From Halorubrum amylolyticum (GTDB lineage Archaea; Halobacteriota; Halobacteria; Halobacteriales; Haloferacaceae): 64,000 nucleotides of DNA. The stretch covers positions 47,304 to 111,303 of the forward strand of contig NZ_SDJP01000007.1 in the NCBI RefSeq assembly GCF_004114995.1, in the 5' to 3' direction. The notes under the pieces were generated by a model. The model saw only the letters and a program-made list of their open reading frames with translations. It was not told the origin of the DNA and did no database searches. The stretch's first letter is position 1. Each line of letters opens with the position of its first letter. The translations under genes and the position numbers were made by a program. Below, piece by piece: positions 44,821 to 53,678 of this stretch.

Positions 44821-46596
44821 ATGGACGAAGGAGAGAACACATCGCAGACCGGTGAATCGGAAGACGGCAGCGGGATCGCCGGAGATCACTCCGGAACGGA
44901 CGACGCTGACGAAACCGACGAAACTGACGTTGATCTCGACGATCCGCCGTCGCTCGATTCATCGACACCGTCCGATCGCTCGACGTCCCAAGCGGACTCG
45001 CCGGAGTCAGACCCGACGGAATCAGCCTCAGTAGAGTCAGGCTCGCACGCTAACCCGAAGTCGGACCCCTTGACTGAGGTTTCGGCGGACATCGACGACG
45101 TTTCGGCGGACATCGACGACGTTTCGGCGGACATCGATGTCGGAAGCGGCGGACGAGACCGGTCCTCTCCGGATGTCGACTTCGACGGCGTCGTCCTCGA
45201 CGACGACGAGGAGAATCAGGGCCTGTTCGACGACCTGCTCTCCGGAGAACCGATCTTCGAGAATAAAGAGGTCCTCCGTCCGTCTTATACCCCCCACGAA
45301 CTCCCTCATCGCAACGACCAGATCAACCGGATGGCGACGATCCTCGTCTCCGCGCTCCGCGGGGAGACGCCCTCCAACATCCTCATCTACGGCAAGACGG
45401 GCACGGGGAAGACGGCCTCCGCGAAGTTCGTCTCGCAGGAGCTCGAATCCACCTCACAGAAGTACGACGTGCCCTGCGAGGTCGAGTACATCAACTGCGA
45501 GGTGACGGACACGCAGTACCGCGTCCTCGCGCAGCTCGCAAACACCTTCATCGAGAAGAACCAGATGGTCATCGCGGACCGGCTCGATCGGTGTCGCGAG
45601 CTCCGCTCCACCGCCGTCGACGACCCGACCGCCCTGACCGACACCGAGTTCGCGACCGTCGACGACCTCGACGCGCGGATCGACGAACTCGAAGCCGACG
45701 CCGACGAGATGGAGGAGGTCCCGATGACCGGCTGGCCAACTGACCGCGTCTACTCGACGTTCTTCGAGGCGGTCGACTACCACGAGCGGGTGGTCGTGAT
45801 CATGCTCGACGAGATCGACAAGCTCGTCGAGAAGAGCGGGGACGACACCCTCTATAACCTCTCGCGGATGAATTCGGAGCTCAACCGCTCGCGCATCTCG
45901 ATCATGGGGATCTCGAACGACCTGAAGTTCACCGACTTCCTCGACCCCCGCGTCAAGTCCAGCCTCGGCGAGGAGGAGATCGTCTTCCCGCCGTACGACG
46001 CGAACCAACTCCGCGACATCCTCCAGCACCGCGCCGACATCGCGTTCAAGCAGGACGCGCTCACCGACGACGTGATCCCCCTCTGTGCGGCGTTCGCCGC
46101 GCAGGAACACGGCGACGCCCGCCGCGCGCTCGATCTGCTCCGGACCGCGGGCGAGCTCGCCGAGCGCTCGCAGGCCGAGATCGTCGCCGAGAAACACGTC
46201 CGGCAGGCGCAGGACAAGATCGAGCTCGATCGCGTCGTCGAGGTCGTCCGCACCCTCCCGACCCAGAGCAAGATCGTGCTGTTCGCGGTCATTCTCTTGG
46301 AAAAGAACGGCGTGCACAACATCAACACCGGCGAGGTGTTCAACATCTACAAGCGGCTCTGCGAGGAGATAGACGCCGACGTGCTCACGCAGCGCCGCGT
46401 CACCGACCTCATCAGCGAGCTCGACATGCTCGGGATCGTTAACGCCGTCGTCGTCTCGAAGGGGCGCTACGGCCGCACGAAGGAGATGGGCCTGTCGGTA
46501 CCCGTCGAGGAGACCGAGGCCGTCCTCCTGTCGGACTCCCGGCTCGGCGACATCGAGAACGCGCAGCCGTTCGTTCAGGCCCGGTTCGATAACTGA
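44821..46596 (+). CDS. orc1: Orc1/Cdc6 replication initiator
   Basis: A 591-aa AAA+ initiator. Walker A GKTGTGKT is at 191-198 and Walker B VVIMLDEIDKL near 325. Sensor 1 lies around MGISNDLKF, and a C-terminal winged helix includes NTGEVFNIYKRLCEEI and RVTDLISELDMLGIVN. The N-terminal 130 residues are a Ser/Asp/Glu-rich tail not found in crenarchaeal Orc1, containing three DVSADID-type repeats (88-106). Next to oapA and the boxes above, it is the initiator for this origin. Confidence 0.96.
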   Translation: MDEGENTSQTGESEDGSGIAGDHSGTDDADETDETDVDLDDPPSLDSSTPSDRSTSQADSPESDPTESASVESGSHANPKSDPLTEVSADIDDVSADIDDVSADIDVGSGGRDRSSPDVDFDGVVLDDDEENQGLFDDLLSGEPIFENKEVLRPSYTPHELPHRNDQINRMATILVSALRGETPSNILIYGKTGTGKTASAKFVSQELESTSQKYDVPCEVEYINCEVTDTQYRVLAQLANTFIEKNQMVIADRLDRCRELRSTAVDDPTALTDTEFATVDDLDARIDELEADADEMEEVPMTGWPTDRVYSTFFEAVDYHERVVVIMLDEIDKLVEKSGDDTLYNLSRMNSELNRSRISIMGISNDLKFTDFLDPRVKSSLGEEEIVFPPYDANQLRDILQHRADIAFKQDALTDDVIPLCAAFAAQEHGDARRALDLLRTAGELAERSQAEIVAEKHVRQAQDKIELDRVVEVVRTLPTQSKIVLFAVILLEKNGVHNINTGEVFNIYKRLCEEIDADVLTQRRVTDLISELDMLGIVNAVVVSKGRYGRTKEMGLSVPVEETEAVLLSDSRLGDIENAQPFVQARFDN

Positions 46597-46648
46597 CACG
46601 GCTCGATTAGCGGACCTTCGATTTCTCTCTTCCTTCCGCTTTCTCTCC

Positions 46649-46762
46649 GATCCCCTGCCTTCCCTCTGATCCCCTGCCTTCCCTCTGATCCCCTGCCTTC
46701 CCTCTGATCCCCTGCCTTCCCTCTGATCCCCTGCCTTCCCTCTGATCCCCTGCCTTCCTTCC
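46649..46762. repeat. Six 19-bp tandem repeats between orc1 and signal peptidase
   Basis: GATCCCCTGCCTTCCCTCT at 46649, 46668, 46687, 46706, 46725 and 46744 (last copy with two changes). It lies in the convergent gap between the two stop codons; pyrimidine-rich on the plus strand, purine-rich on the minus strand. Confidence 0.92.
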
Positions 46763-46777
46763 GATCCCCCTTTCCCT

Positions 46778-47926
46778 TCAGCCGACCGCAACCGGTTCGG
46801 CGTCTCCACTCGAAATGATGGGATTCGCGTCGGAAACGATGGGTTTCGCGTCGGACACGCTCCCGTCGCTGGCCCCATTGATCCCGACCCCTTCCGCCCG
46901 AATCGCGACGCTCGTCGCCACCACGTCGGCCGGCTCCGCCTGTCCGGTCGCGATCAGCCGGACGTAGCCGAGGTACGGCACGCGAACCCGTGCGACTCCG
47001 GTCACCCAGTCAGCCCTGACCGGCGCGGCGAGGCCGTTCGCCTGATCGTACTCGCCGTTGTTGTCGCCGAGCGTGATGAACCCGTCGTGAGGCGCGGGAC
47101 AGTGGTTGAGCTCGCCGCAGTCGGCGGCGCTGTGGTACCGGTCGTCGGCGCGGTCGTACCAGTTCTCGCCCTCCTCCACGCGAAACATCGCCCGGTGGAT
47201 GATCGGCGAGGCCGTCCGCCCGGGCGGCCGGTAGATCACCACCGAGCCGTAGGACCCGAAGGTCCGGTAGTCGGCGGCCTCGCCGCCCTCGTGGGTCACG
47301 ACGCCGATGTCGTTGTCCGCGGCGTCGGGCGCGAGCCGCCCCGGCTCCGTGACGAAGACGAGGTCGCCGACCTCCATGTTCGGCTCCATGCTCCCGGACT
47401 CGACCGCGACCATCGGCGGCCACACGCCGCTGACGCCGAACAGGATCAGGCCGATCACGAGCACGATGGCGACGCTGGAGAGCATCTCTCGGACCCACAT
47501 CAGCGGCCCCTCCCTATCGTGGCGGAACCGGTACAGGAGCCCCCCGTCGGAAGCGTCCGAACTCCGTCCCGTTTCGGCTCCGGATCGCTCCGTTTCGGTA
47601 CGGTCCCCTCCCGTTCCGACTCCGGACCGATCGGTTTCGCTCCGATCCTTGGAGGCTCGCTCGCTCCCGCCACCCGACCCGACATCTCTCTCGGACCCCA
47701 TCTCGCTCCCGTCGTTTTCGCCGTTTTCGCTGCTTTCGTCGCCGTCGGTCGCGCTGGCATCGATGGGATCGTCGCCAGCGAACCCGTTGCCGGCGAAGCG
47801 GTCGCCGTCGCGGTCGTCGCCGGCGGTAGGGTCACCCCCGTCGGGACCGTCGTTCCCGGTATCGCTGTCCGCCGATCCGGTCTCCCGGTCGGGTTCGTCG
47901 CCGCCCGACCGATCCCCTTCGTCCAT
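46778..47926 (-). CDS. Signal peptidase I (archaeal Sec11 type)
   Basis: A 382-aa S26 protease that removes Sec signal peptides outside the membrane. The catalytic Ser179 is in VESGSMEPNM, His244 in PIIHRAM (His in place of bacterial Lys), and the acidic residue in LGDNNGEYD (288-294). One transmembrane helix at about 150-170. A 130-residue cytosolic N-terminal tail is Asp/Gly/Ser-rich, much longer than in other archaea. Shares a divergent promoter with the polymerase subunit gene. Confidence 0.9.
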   Translation of the reverse strand: MDEGDRSGGDEPDRETGSADSDTGNDGPDGGDPTAGDDRDGDRFAGNGFAGDDPIDASATDGDESSENGENDGSEMGSERDVGSGGGSERASKDRSETDRSGVGTGGDRTETERSGAETGRSSDASDGGLLYRFRHDREGPLMWVREMLSSVAIVLVIGLILFGVSGVWPPMVAVESGSMEPNMEVGDLVFVTEPGRLAPDAADNDIGVVTHEGGEAADYRTFGSYGSVVIYRPPGRTASPIIHRAMFRVEEGENWYDRADDRYHSAADCGELNHCPAPHDGFITLGDNNGEYDQANGLAAPVRADWVTGVARVRVPYLGYVRLIATGQAEPADVVATSVAIRAEGVGINGASDGSVSDAKPIVSDANPIISSGDAEPVAVG

Positions 47927-48049
47927 TACGTTCGGGTTGACGGGTTTCGGTCATAAGCTTCCGGGTCCCGGTCGCCGCGGTCGCGGTCGATCTCGGGTAA
48001 CCGACGGGGCTCCGGAACCGTTTTGAGCCGCCCTCCCCTTTCAGATGTC

Positions 48050-49651
48050 GTGCCGCTGGAGTCGAACGCCCGGATCGCAAAGGAACTCGCCAGACACGGA
48101 TACAACGCCGAACGCGAAGCGATCACCCTCCTGGCGAGCGCGCCCGACTCCGCTACCGCCGTCGAATCGGTCGTCGACCGCGCCCCGGACGACGCCCTCC
48201 GTATCACCTCCGACCACGTCCGCGCCGTCACGAACGACCGATCCCCTTCCGGCGCCGGCCCGACCGAGCCCGACTCCGCCCCGACCGACGAATCGCCTCC
48301 AACCCGAACCGGCGACGAATCGCCCTCTCCACCCTCGAAGACGCGATCTCCAGTCGAAATGGAGGGGTCCTCCTCAAACCTTCCGTCCGACCCCGACCGC
48401 AACGCCGACCGTAACACCGCCACCACCCCCCACCACGATCCCGATCTGCGCGACCTCGAGGTCGGCAACGACATGACCGGTCGAAGCACCGGGACCGGGG
48501 AGTACGGCGACTTCGTCAAGACGTTTCGCGACCGCTACGAGCGGCTCTCGAAGGTGCTTCGTGGCCGCGTCAACCACCGGCCCGCCGAGGCGATCGCGGA
48601 GATGCCCGGGGGGAGCGACGCCGCGATGATCGGGCTCGTCAACGACGTTCGCTCCACCAAGTCCGGCCACTGGCTCGTCGAACTGGAGGACACGACCGGA
48701 ACGTTCCCCGCGCTGATCATGAAGGACAAGGGCCTCGCCGACCTCGTCGACGAGATCCTGATGGACGAGTGCCTCGCCGTCGAGGGGACGCTCGCCGACG
48801 ACTCCGGTATCCTCTTCGCCGACTCGCTTCACTTCCCGGACGTTCCTCGGACCCACCGAACCGGGGGGGCCGACCGCCACGTGCAGGCCGCGTTGATCTC
48901 CGACGTTCACGTCGGCAGCGACGAGTTCATGGCCGACGCGTGGAGCAGCTTCACCGACTGGCTCCACACGCCCGAAGCCGAGCCGGTCGAGTATCTGCTG
49001 CTCGCCGGCGACATGGTCGAGGGCGTCGGCGTCTACCCCGATCAGGACGAGGAGCTGGAGATCGTCGACATCTACGACCAGTACGAGGCGTTCGCGGAAC
49101 ACCTCAAGGAGGTGCCGGCGGACACCGAGATCGTGATGATCCCGGGTAACCACGACGCGGTCCGGCTCGCGGAGCCCCAGCCCGGGTTCAACGACGAGAT
49201 CCGCTCCATCATGGACGTCCACGACGCCCAGATCGTCTCGAACCCCGCGACCGTCACCGTCGAGGGCGTCGACGTGCTGATGTATCACGGCGTCTCGCTC
49301 GACGAGGTGATCGCGGAGCTCCCCGAGGAGAAGGCGAGCTACGACGAGCCGCACAAGGCGATGTACCAACTGTTGAAAAAACGCCACGTCGCGCCGCAGT
49401 TCGGCGGCCACACCCGCGTCGCGCCGGAGGAGCGCGACTACCTCGTCATCGAGGACGTGCCGGACGTGTTCCACACCGGCCACGTCCACAAGCTCGGCTG
49501 GGGGAAGTACCACAACGTGCTCGCCGTCAACTCCGGCTGCTGGCAGGCCCAGACCGACTTCCAGAAGTCCGTCAACATCGACCCCGACTCCGGCTACGCG
49601 CCCATCCTCGATCTGGACACCCTCGACATGACCGTCAGGAAGTTCGCGTAG
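48050..49651 (+). CDS. polD1: DNA polymerase D small subunit (DP1)
   Basis: A 533-aa proofreading subunit of the archaeal replicative polymerase D. The Mre11-like 3'-5' exonuclease motifs are intact: ISDVHVGSDEF, LLAGDMVEG, IPGNHDAV, MYHGVSLDE and HTGHVHKLGW. An OB fold (GLVNDVRSTKSGHWLVELED) precedes it. Residues near 60-140 are a disordered Pro/Asp linker. The GTG at 48050 (reading MPLESNARIAKELARHGYNA) is chosen because it matches the family N-terminus better than TTG 48023. Confidence 0.93.
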   Translation: MPLESNARIAKELARHGYNAEREAITLLASAPDSATAVESVVDRAPDDALRITSDHVRAVTNDRSPSGAGPTEPDSAPTDESPPTRTGDESPSPPSKTRSPVEMEGSSSNLPSDPDRNADRNTATTPHHDPDLRDLEVGNDMTGRSTGTGEYGDFVKTFRDRYERLSKVLRGRVNHRPAEAIAEMPGGSDAAMIGLVNDVRSTKSGHWLVELEDTTGTFPALIMKDKGLADLVDEILMDECLAVEGTLADDSGILFADSLHFPDVPRTHRTGGADRHVQAALISDVHVGSDEFMADAWSSFTDWLHTPEAEPVEYLLLAGDMVEGVGVYPDQDEELEIVDIYDQYEAFAEHLKEVPADTEIVMIPGNHDAVRLAEPQPGFNDEIRSIMDVHDAQIVSNPATVTVEGVDVLMYHGVSLDEVIAELPEEKASYDEPHKAMYQLLKKRHVAPQFGGHTRVAPEERDYLVIEDVPDVFHTGHVHKLGWGKYHNVLAVNSGCWQAQTDFQKSVNIDPDSGYAPILDLDTLDMTVRKFA

Positions 49652-49856
49652 CGCCCTTTGACGCTCCGACCTCTAGGACGCGCCCGACAGTTGAAGTATC
49701 AATCCGCCGCCAGCCCCGCCGTGACCTGACCGTCGTCCGCGGCGTACTGGGCGGGAGCGCGACGCACCGCCGCGGGCAACCGAACCACCGACACGCGTCG
49801 CCTGTTCGCCACCCCCCGCCGATCGCTACCACCGATCGATCGCCATCATCCATCGA

Positions 49857-50489
49857 CTACCGGTCGATATCGACCCGCCCGCTGGTCGCGCTGTTGAGCC
49901 GCTCAACGAGCGACTCGGCCTCGGCAACGGGGACCCGAAGCGCGAATCGCACCCGCTCGTCGTAGTCGGCGTCGAACTCGACGCCGGAGGACTCGATCAC
50001 GCCCCGGATGGTCCCCGAGTCGTCGTACGCGGTCTCCACGACCAGCCGGCGGTGCGGTCGCTCCTCGATCACGCCGGCATCGTCGATTCCGTCCTTCACC
50101 GCCCGCGAGTAGGCGCGCGCGAGCCCGCCGACGCCGAGGTTCGTCCCGCCGTAGTACCGGGTCACCACGGCGACGACGTTCCGGATCTCGCGCTGCTGGA
50201 GCACGTTGAGCGCCGGCTTCCCCGCCGAGCCGGTCGGCTCCCCGTCGTCCGAGGAGTACTCCCGGAGCATGACCTCGCTGCCGGGCGTCCGGGCCGAGGC
50301 CTCCCCGGCAGGCACCCGGTACGCCGGCACGTTGTGGGTCGCGTCGTCGTACTCGGTCCGAACGCGGTCGACGAACTCCTCGGCCGCCTCCACCGTGTCG
50401 GCCGGCGCGACGTGCCCGAGGAACTCCGAGCCCTGCACCTCGAACGTCGCCGTCGCGGACTCCTCGACCGTCAGGTACGTCTCGCTCAT
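49857..50489 (-). CDS. IMPACT/YigZ-family protein
   Basis: A 210-aa protein with the UPF0029 domain: EYSSDDGEPTGSAGKPALNV and VVAVVTRYYGGTNLGVGGLA are the family signature. A C-terminal DUF1949-like domain (about 140-210) follows. YigZ/IMPACT proteins bind translation-related RNA or proteins, but the archaeal role is not known. ATG 50489 overlaps the end of the membrane protein gene by four bases. Confidence 0.92.
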   Translation of the reverse strand: MSETYLTVEESATATFEVQGSEFLGHVAPADTVEAAEEFVDRVRTEYDDATHNVPAYRVPAGEASARTPGSEVMLREYSSDDGEPTGSAGKPALNVLQQREIRNVVAVVTRYYGGTNLGVGGLARAYSRAVKDGIDDAGVIEERPHRRLVVETAYDDSGTIRGVIESSGVEFDADYDERVRFALRVPVAEAESLVERLNSATSGRVDIDR

Positions 50490-50977
50490 GCGCGTGCGTC
50501 CTCGCCGTTGTCCACGGTCCCATCCTCCTCGTTCCCGCCCCCCTCCCGTCGTTCCACCACGACGCTCGTCGGCGGCGCGAGCCGGTACAGCGCGAGGAAC
50601 GCGGCGACCCCGACGACCTCCGCGCCCTTGCCGACGATCGCGAGCGGATCGCCCGCGAGCGCCGCCGCGGTCCCGCCCCCGTGCCATCCCGCGTAGCCGA
50701 CGAGGAACGCGGCGAGGGTGCCGGCGCCGAGCGCGTACAGCCGCCGGTACTCGTCCGCGCGCAGCGTCGCGACCGCGATCGCGACGGTGAACGCCCCGCC
50801 GAGCAGGAACACGTAGGGACGCGCGTCCGCGGGTTCGCCGAGCCGCGGCCACGCCCACAGGATGTGGACGGCCGCGCTCAGCGCCGCGGTCTGGACGGCC
50901 ACCGCCCGGAGGAGCCGCTTTCGCGGTGCGTCCCGCCCGGCGTACGCACGGTCCGAATCGCCCTTCGTCGCGGTCAT
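50486..50977 (-). CDS. Hypothetical integral membrane protein
   Basis: A 163-aa protein with four hydrophobic helices (about 25-45, 55-72, 82-100 and 115-135) and an acidic C-terminal tail. GYAGWHGGGTAAALAGDPL lies between helices three and four. It is linked to pspAB (4-bp gap) and to the IMPACT gene. No family assigned. Confidence 0.65.
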   Translation of the reverse strand: MTATKGDSDRAYAGRDAPRKRLLRAVAVQTAALSAAVHILWAWPRLGEPADARPYVFLLGGAFTVAIAVATLRADEYRRLYALGAGTLAAFLVGYAGWHGGGTAAALAGDPLAIVGKGAEVVGVAAFLALYRLAPPTSVVVERREGGGNEEDGTVDNGEDARA

Positions 50978-50981
50978 CGGG

Positions 50982-51587
50982 TCACTCCCACGGATGGTAC
51001 CCCGGCGCGTCGGGCCACAGCGGGTACCAGTAGGACTCGTCGTCTTCAAGGCCGAGCTCCCCGTCGAGGACGGACTGGAGCTTGAACTCGACCTGCTGGT
51101 TCCGGTCGCTCGTCCCCTTCGGCGAGAACGGGTAGTAGGCGCCGCGTCGGAACGAGTAGATCCAGTAGGCGTCCGCGTCGCCGCTCTCGAACCCGAAGAC
51201 GGCCGCGAGCAGGCGGGAGCCGAATCCCTCCTCGATGAACTGGTCGGCCGCGAAGTGGATACTCGTCACCAGATCTTCGGGATCGTCGTCCTCCAGCACG
51301 AACCACTGGTAGCCGTGGTCGTCCTCGTGTCGGTGGAATCCGGTCCCGGTGTCGATCTCGCCGGCCTCTAGGATGGCCTCGACCGCCTCGACCGCGTCGT
51401 CGAACCGGGTGCTGTCGACGCCGGAGAAGCACAGCGCGGCTTCCCCGCAGTGGTCGTAGCCGAGGTCAGCCTCCATCGTCATGTACGCGGTCGACATCCC
51501 GAAGAGGTCCTCGGGGTCGGCCTCGCGGGTCGCGTCCGTCTCGGCGCTCGTCCCGAGCACGGCGCGGATCGTGTCGAAGATGCCCAT
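50982..51587 (-). CDS. pspAB: PspA-associated protein PspAB
   Basis: A 201-aa acidic cytosolic protein. MGIFDTIRAVLGTSAETDAT and DPEDLFGMSTAYMTMEADLG match PspAB, which goes with PspA and HtpX in membrane-stress systems. SYWYPLWPDAPGYHPWE closes the protein, as in homologues. pspA and htpX are not in this window. First gene of the three-gene operon ending at the IMPACT gene. Confidence 0.85.
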   Translation of the reverse strand: MGIFDTIRAVLGTSAETDATREADPEDLFGMSTAYMTMEADLGYDHCGEAALCFSGVDSTRFDDAVEAVEAILEAGEIDTGTGFHRHEDDHGYQWFVLEDDDPEDLVTSIHFAADQFIEEGFGSRLLAAVFGFESGDADAYWIYSFRRGAYYPFSPKGTSDRNQQVEFKLQSVLDGELGLEDDESYWYPLWPDAPGYHPWE

Positions 51588-51662
51588 CTATGGGCACGGC
51601 TAGGCGACGCGGGGTTTAGGAGGTTTCCGTCGCCGGACTCGTCTTCCTCCGCATCCGCGTCC

Positions 51663-52583
51663 CTACTCCTCCGACTCCTCCTCGACGCGATCGAGGTACG
51701 TCAACACGCCGCGCGCGTTCAGGCTCGCGTCGGCCCGCGCGCGCTCCGGGTTCCAGAACTCCACGTCTCGGCTCGCCTCCTCGAAGTGCTCGACGACGGC
51801 CTCGTCGTCGCCGAGCGTCTCGCGCTTCTCCCGGACGGCCTCGACCCATTCGACGTACGCCCGCTTCGCCTCGCCGATCAGCGACGGCTCGTACTCGCGC
51901 GGGCCGAAGTGGCCGAAACAGAGGTACTCGGGATCGATCTCCTCGATGGCCGAGAGGTCCGTGAGACACTGGTCGAGGTCGAACTGCGGCGGCGGTGATG
52001 TGAGGCGAACCGTGTCGACCTCGGGGACGTAGATCCCGGCGGCGTCGGCGGTGAAGACGACGTCGGCGTCGGGTTCGTGGTAGAACGCGTGATGCGGCGC
52101 GTGACCGGGCGCCTCGTGGACGACGAGCTCGCGGTCGCCCAGATCGATCCGGTCGCCGTCGGCGAGCCCTGCGATGCGGTCCTCGGGAACAGGTGCGGGC
52201 TCGTCGTAGTACTGCCACTGGTCCTGCACGGCGGACTTCGTGCCGGCGACGAGCGCGCCCGGGTCGACGAGGTGTCGGACTCCCTTCTCGGGGACGCGGA
52301 CCTCGGCGTTCGGGTAGCGCTCGGCGAGGTGGCCCGCGCCGCCCGCGTGGTCGAGGTGGGCGTGCGTGGGGAGGAGCCACGCCAGCTCCTCGCGCCCGAT
52401 CCCGATCTCGTCTATCGTCTCGAACAGCGACTCGCGGTTCGCCCCCGTTCCGGTGTCGATCACGACCGGTCGCTCGGCGTCGTACACGTACACGGCCCCG
52501 TACTCGTCGGTGCCGTACATCCCGGTGTCATGGACGTACAGATCTGGCACCCCGCGGACCGCCTCGAACTCGCCAGCGTGCAT
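51663..52583 (-). CDS. MBL-fold metallo-hydrolase
   Basis: A 306-aa metallo-beta-lactamase-fold enzyme. The zinc motif is THAHLDHAGG near residue 75, the bridging Asp in VVFTADAAGI and the last His in YLCFGHFGPRE. It resembles glyoxalase-II-like or RomA-like hydrolases; the substrate is unknown. The C-terminal 80 residues form a helical extension (EEASRDVEFWNPERA). Confidence 0.88.
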   Translation of the reverse strand: MHAGEFEAVRGVPDLYVHDTGMYGTDEYGAVYVYDAERPVVIDTGTGANRESLFETIDEIGIGREELAWLLPTHAHLDHAGGAGHLAERYPNAEVRVPEKGVRHLVDPGALVAGTKSAVQDQWQYYDEPAPVPEDRIAGLADGDRIDLGDRELVVHEAPGHAPHHAFYHEPDADVVFTADAAGIYVPEVDTVRLTSPPPQFDLDQCLTDLSAIEEIDPEYLCFGHFGPREYEPSLIGEAKRAYVEWVEAVREKRETLGDDEAVVEHFEEASRDVEFWNPERARADASLNARGVLTYLDRVEEESEE

Positions 52584-52639
52584 GTGGACACGACTCCCGC
52601 GCGACTCCTTTTAACGATCGGTCCGGAAACCAGGCCGGG

Positions 52640-53194
52640 GTGGTGGCGCTCGGCTGGTACTACGGGCTGTGGGACGCGGTCGTCGCCGGGACCGTCGCCG
52701 TCGCGGTGGCGGCCGTCGGCAGCGTCGAGATGCACAGGCTCGGCGCGATCAACCGTCGGCTCCCGACGCCGGCGGCGCACAAGCGACTGCTGTTCGAGTC
52801 GAGCATCGAGATCGTCCTCGGCGTGCTCGCGTTCATCGCCCTCGTCACGTACGTGATTGCGTGGGACGGCGCCCTGATCGCCCGGCTGTTCGGCCCGGAC
52901 CCGCCGATTCCCGTGGTCTACCTCACGCTGTCGATCCTCTGGGACCTCACCTACCGGATCGGCACCTCGTGGTGGAGCGCCGTCGTCGCGCTGTGGCGCG
53001 CGGTCTACGTCGACCTCCCCCCGACGGCGACCACCTCGCGAGTCAGGCGGCTCGACGCGGAGAACGTCGCGTTCTCGGCGATCCAGTTCGCGCTCGTCCC
53101 GTTCCTCCTCGAGGAACCGGTCCTGCTCGGGGCGGTCGTCGGCCACGTTCTCGCGGTCGCGATCGTCTGTTCCGCGGCGATCGCGCTGTCCTGA
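52640..53194 (+). CDS. Hypothetical multi-pass membrane protein
   Basis: A 184-aa protein with about five hydrophobic segments; the first starts at ALGWYYGLWDAVVAG. CTTTTAAC at 52607-52614 lies about 27 nt before the tandem GTG codons at 52640 and 52643, so a leaderless mRNA with a GTG start is likely. The longer frame from 52193 overlaps the MBL gene and is a shadow. No family recognised. Confidence 0.65.
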   Translation: MVALGWYYGLWDAVVAGTVAVAVAAVGSVEMHRLGAINRRLPTPAAHKRLLFESSIEIVLGVLAFIALVTYVIAWDGALIARLFGPDPPIPVVYLTLSILWDLTYRIGTSWWSAVVALWRAVYVDLPPTATTSRVRRLDAENVAFSAIQFALVPFLLEEPVLLGAVVGHVLAVAIVCSAAIALS

Positions 53195-53309
53195 CCGTTC
53201 TGACGGGTCGCGCTGTCCTGACGACCATCGCGCCGTCGCGACTCAGCGACGAACGTCCGAGTGAGTCAGGAATCGGCCGAACCGGAGAAGAAGTCCGCGA
53301 GCCGTCGGT

Positions 53310-53483
53310 TCACTCTCCTTGTAGCTCTTGGAACTTGTCGAGGAGTGCCTCCGCGGAGTCGCCGGAATCGTACGTGAGCGATCCGGAGTACTCCGGCCGC
53401 TCGGCGTCGAAATCGGCGTCGACTTCACTGGTCTTCTTCTCGCGACGCTCGTGCTCGGCCTCGTCATAGGCACCCATTGACAT
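53310..53483 (-). CDS. DUF5786 small haloarchaeal protein
   Basis: A 57-aa acidic protein: MSMGAYDEAEHERREKKTSE then PEYSGSLTYDSGDSAEALLD, the pattern of DUF5786. It starts at 53483 (or at the inner ATG 53477); a CATATAATAC box at 53512-53521 on this strand sits about 30 nt upstream. Abundant across haloarchaea; function unknown. Confidence 0.85.
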   Translation of the reverse strand: MSMGAYDEAEHERREKKTSEVDADFDAERPEYSGSLTYDSGDSAEALLDKFQELQGE

Positions 53484-53678
53484 GGTACACTCTCGCTTGG
53501 AAACTGTCAGTATTATATGTGTCGGTGAAATATCCGATCCGCGAAACGTCTGTCGAGGGAATGACGGGCGAGACTGATCGGAGTGCAGGATCGACCGACG
53601 GACGGGATCGCCGGCCGATTCCGGTAGCTCGCTTCGGACCACCGGAACCGATTAACCCCACCGTGCGGTAGCACCGGC

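Noticed and set aside
46649..46762. Possible CRISPR array
   Set aside because: Units are directly tandem with no spacers; the same holds for 28000-28095 and 41801-41895.
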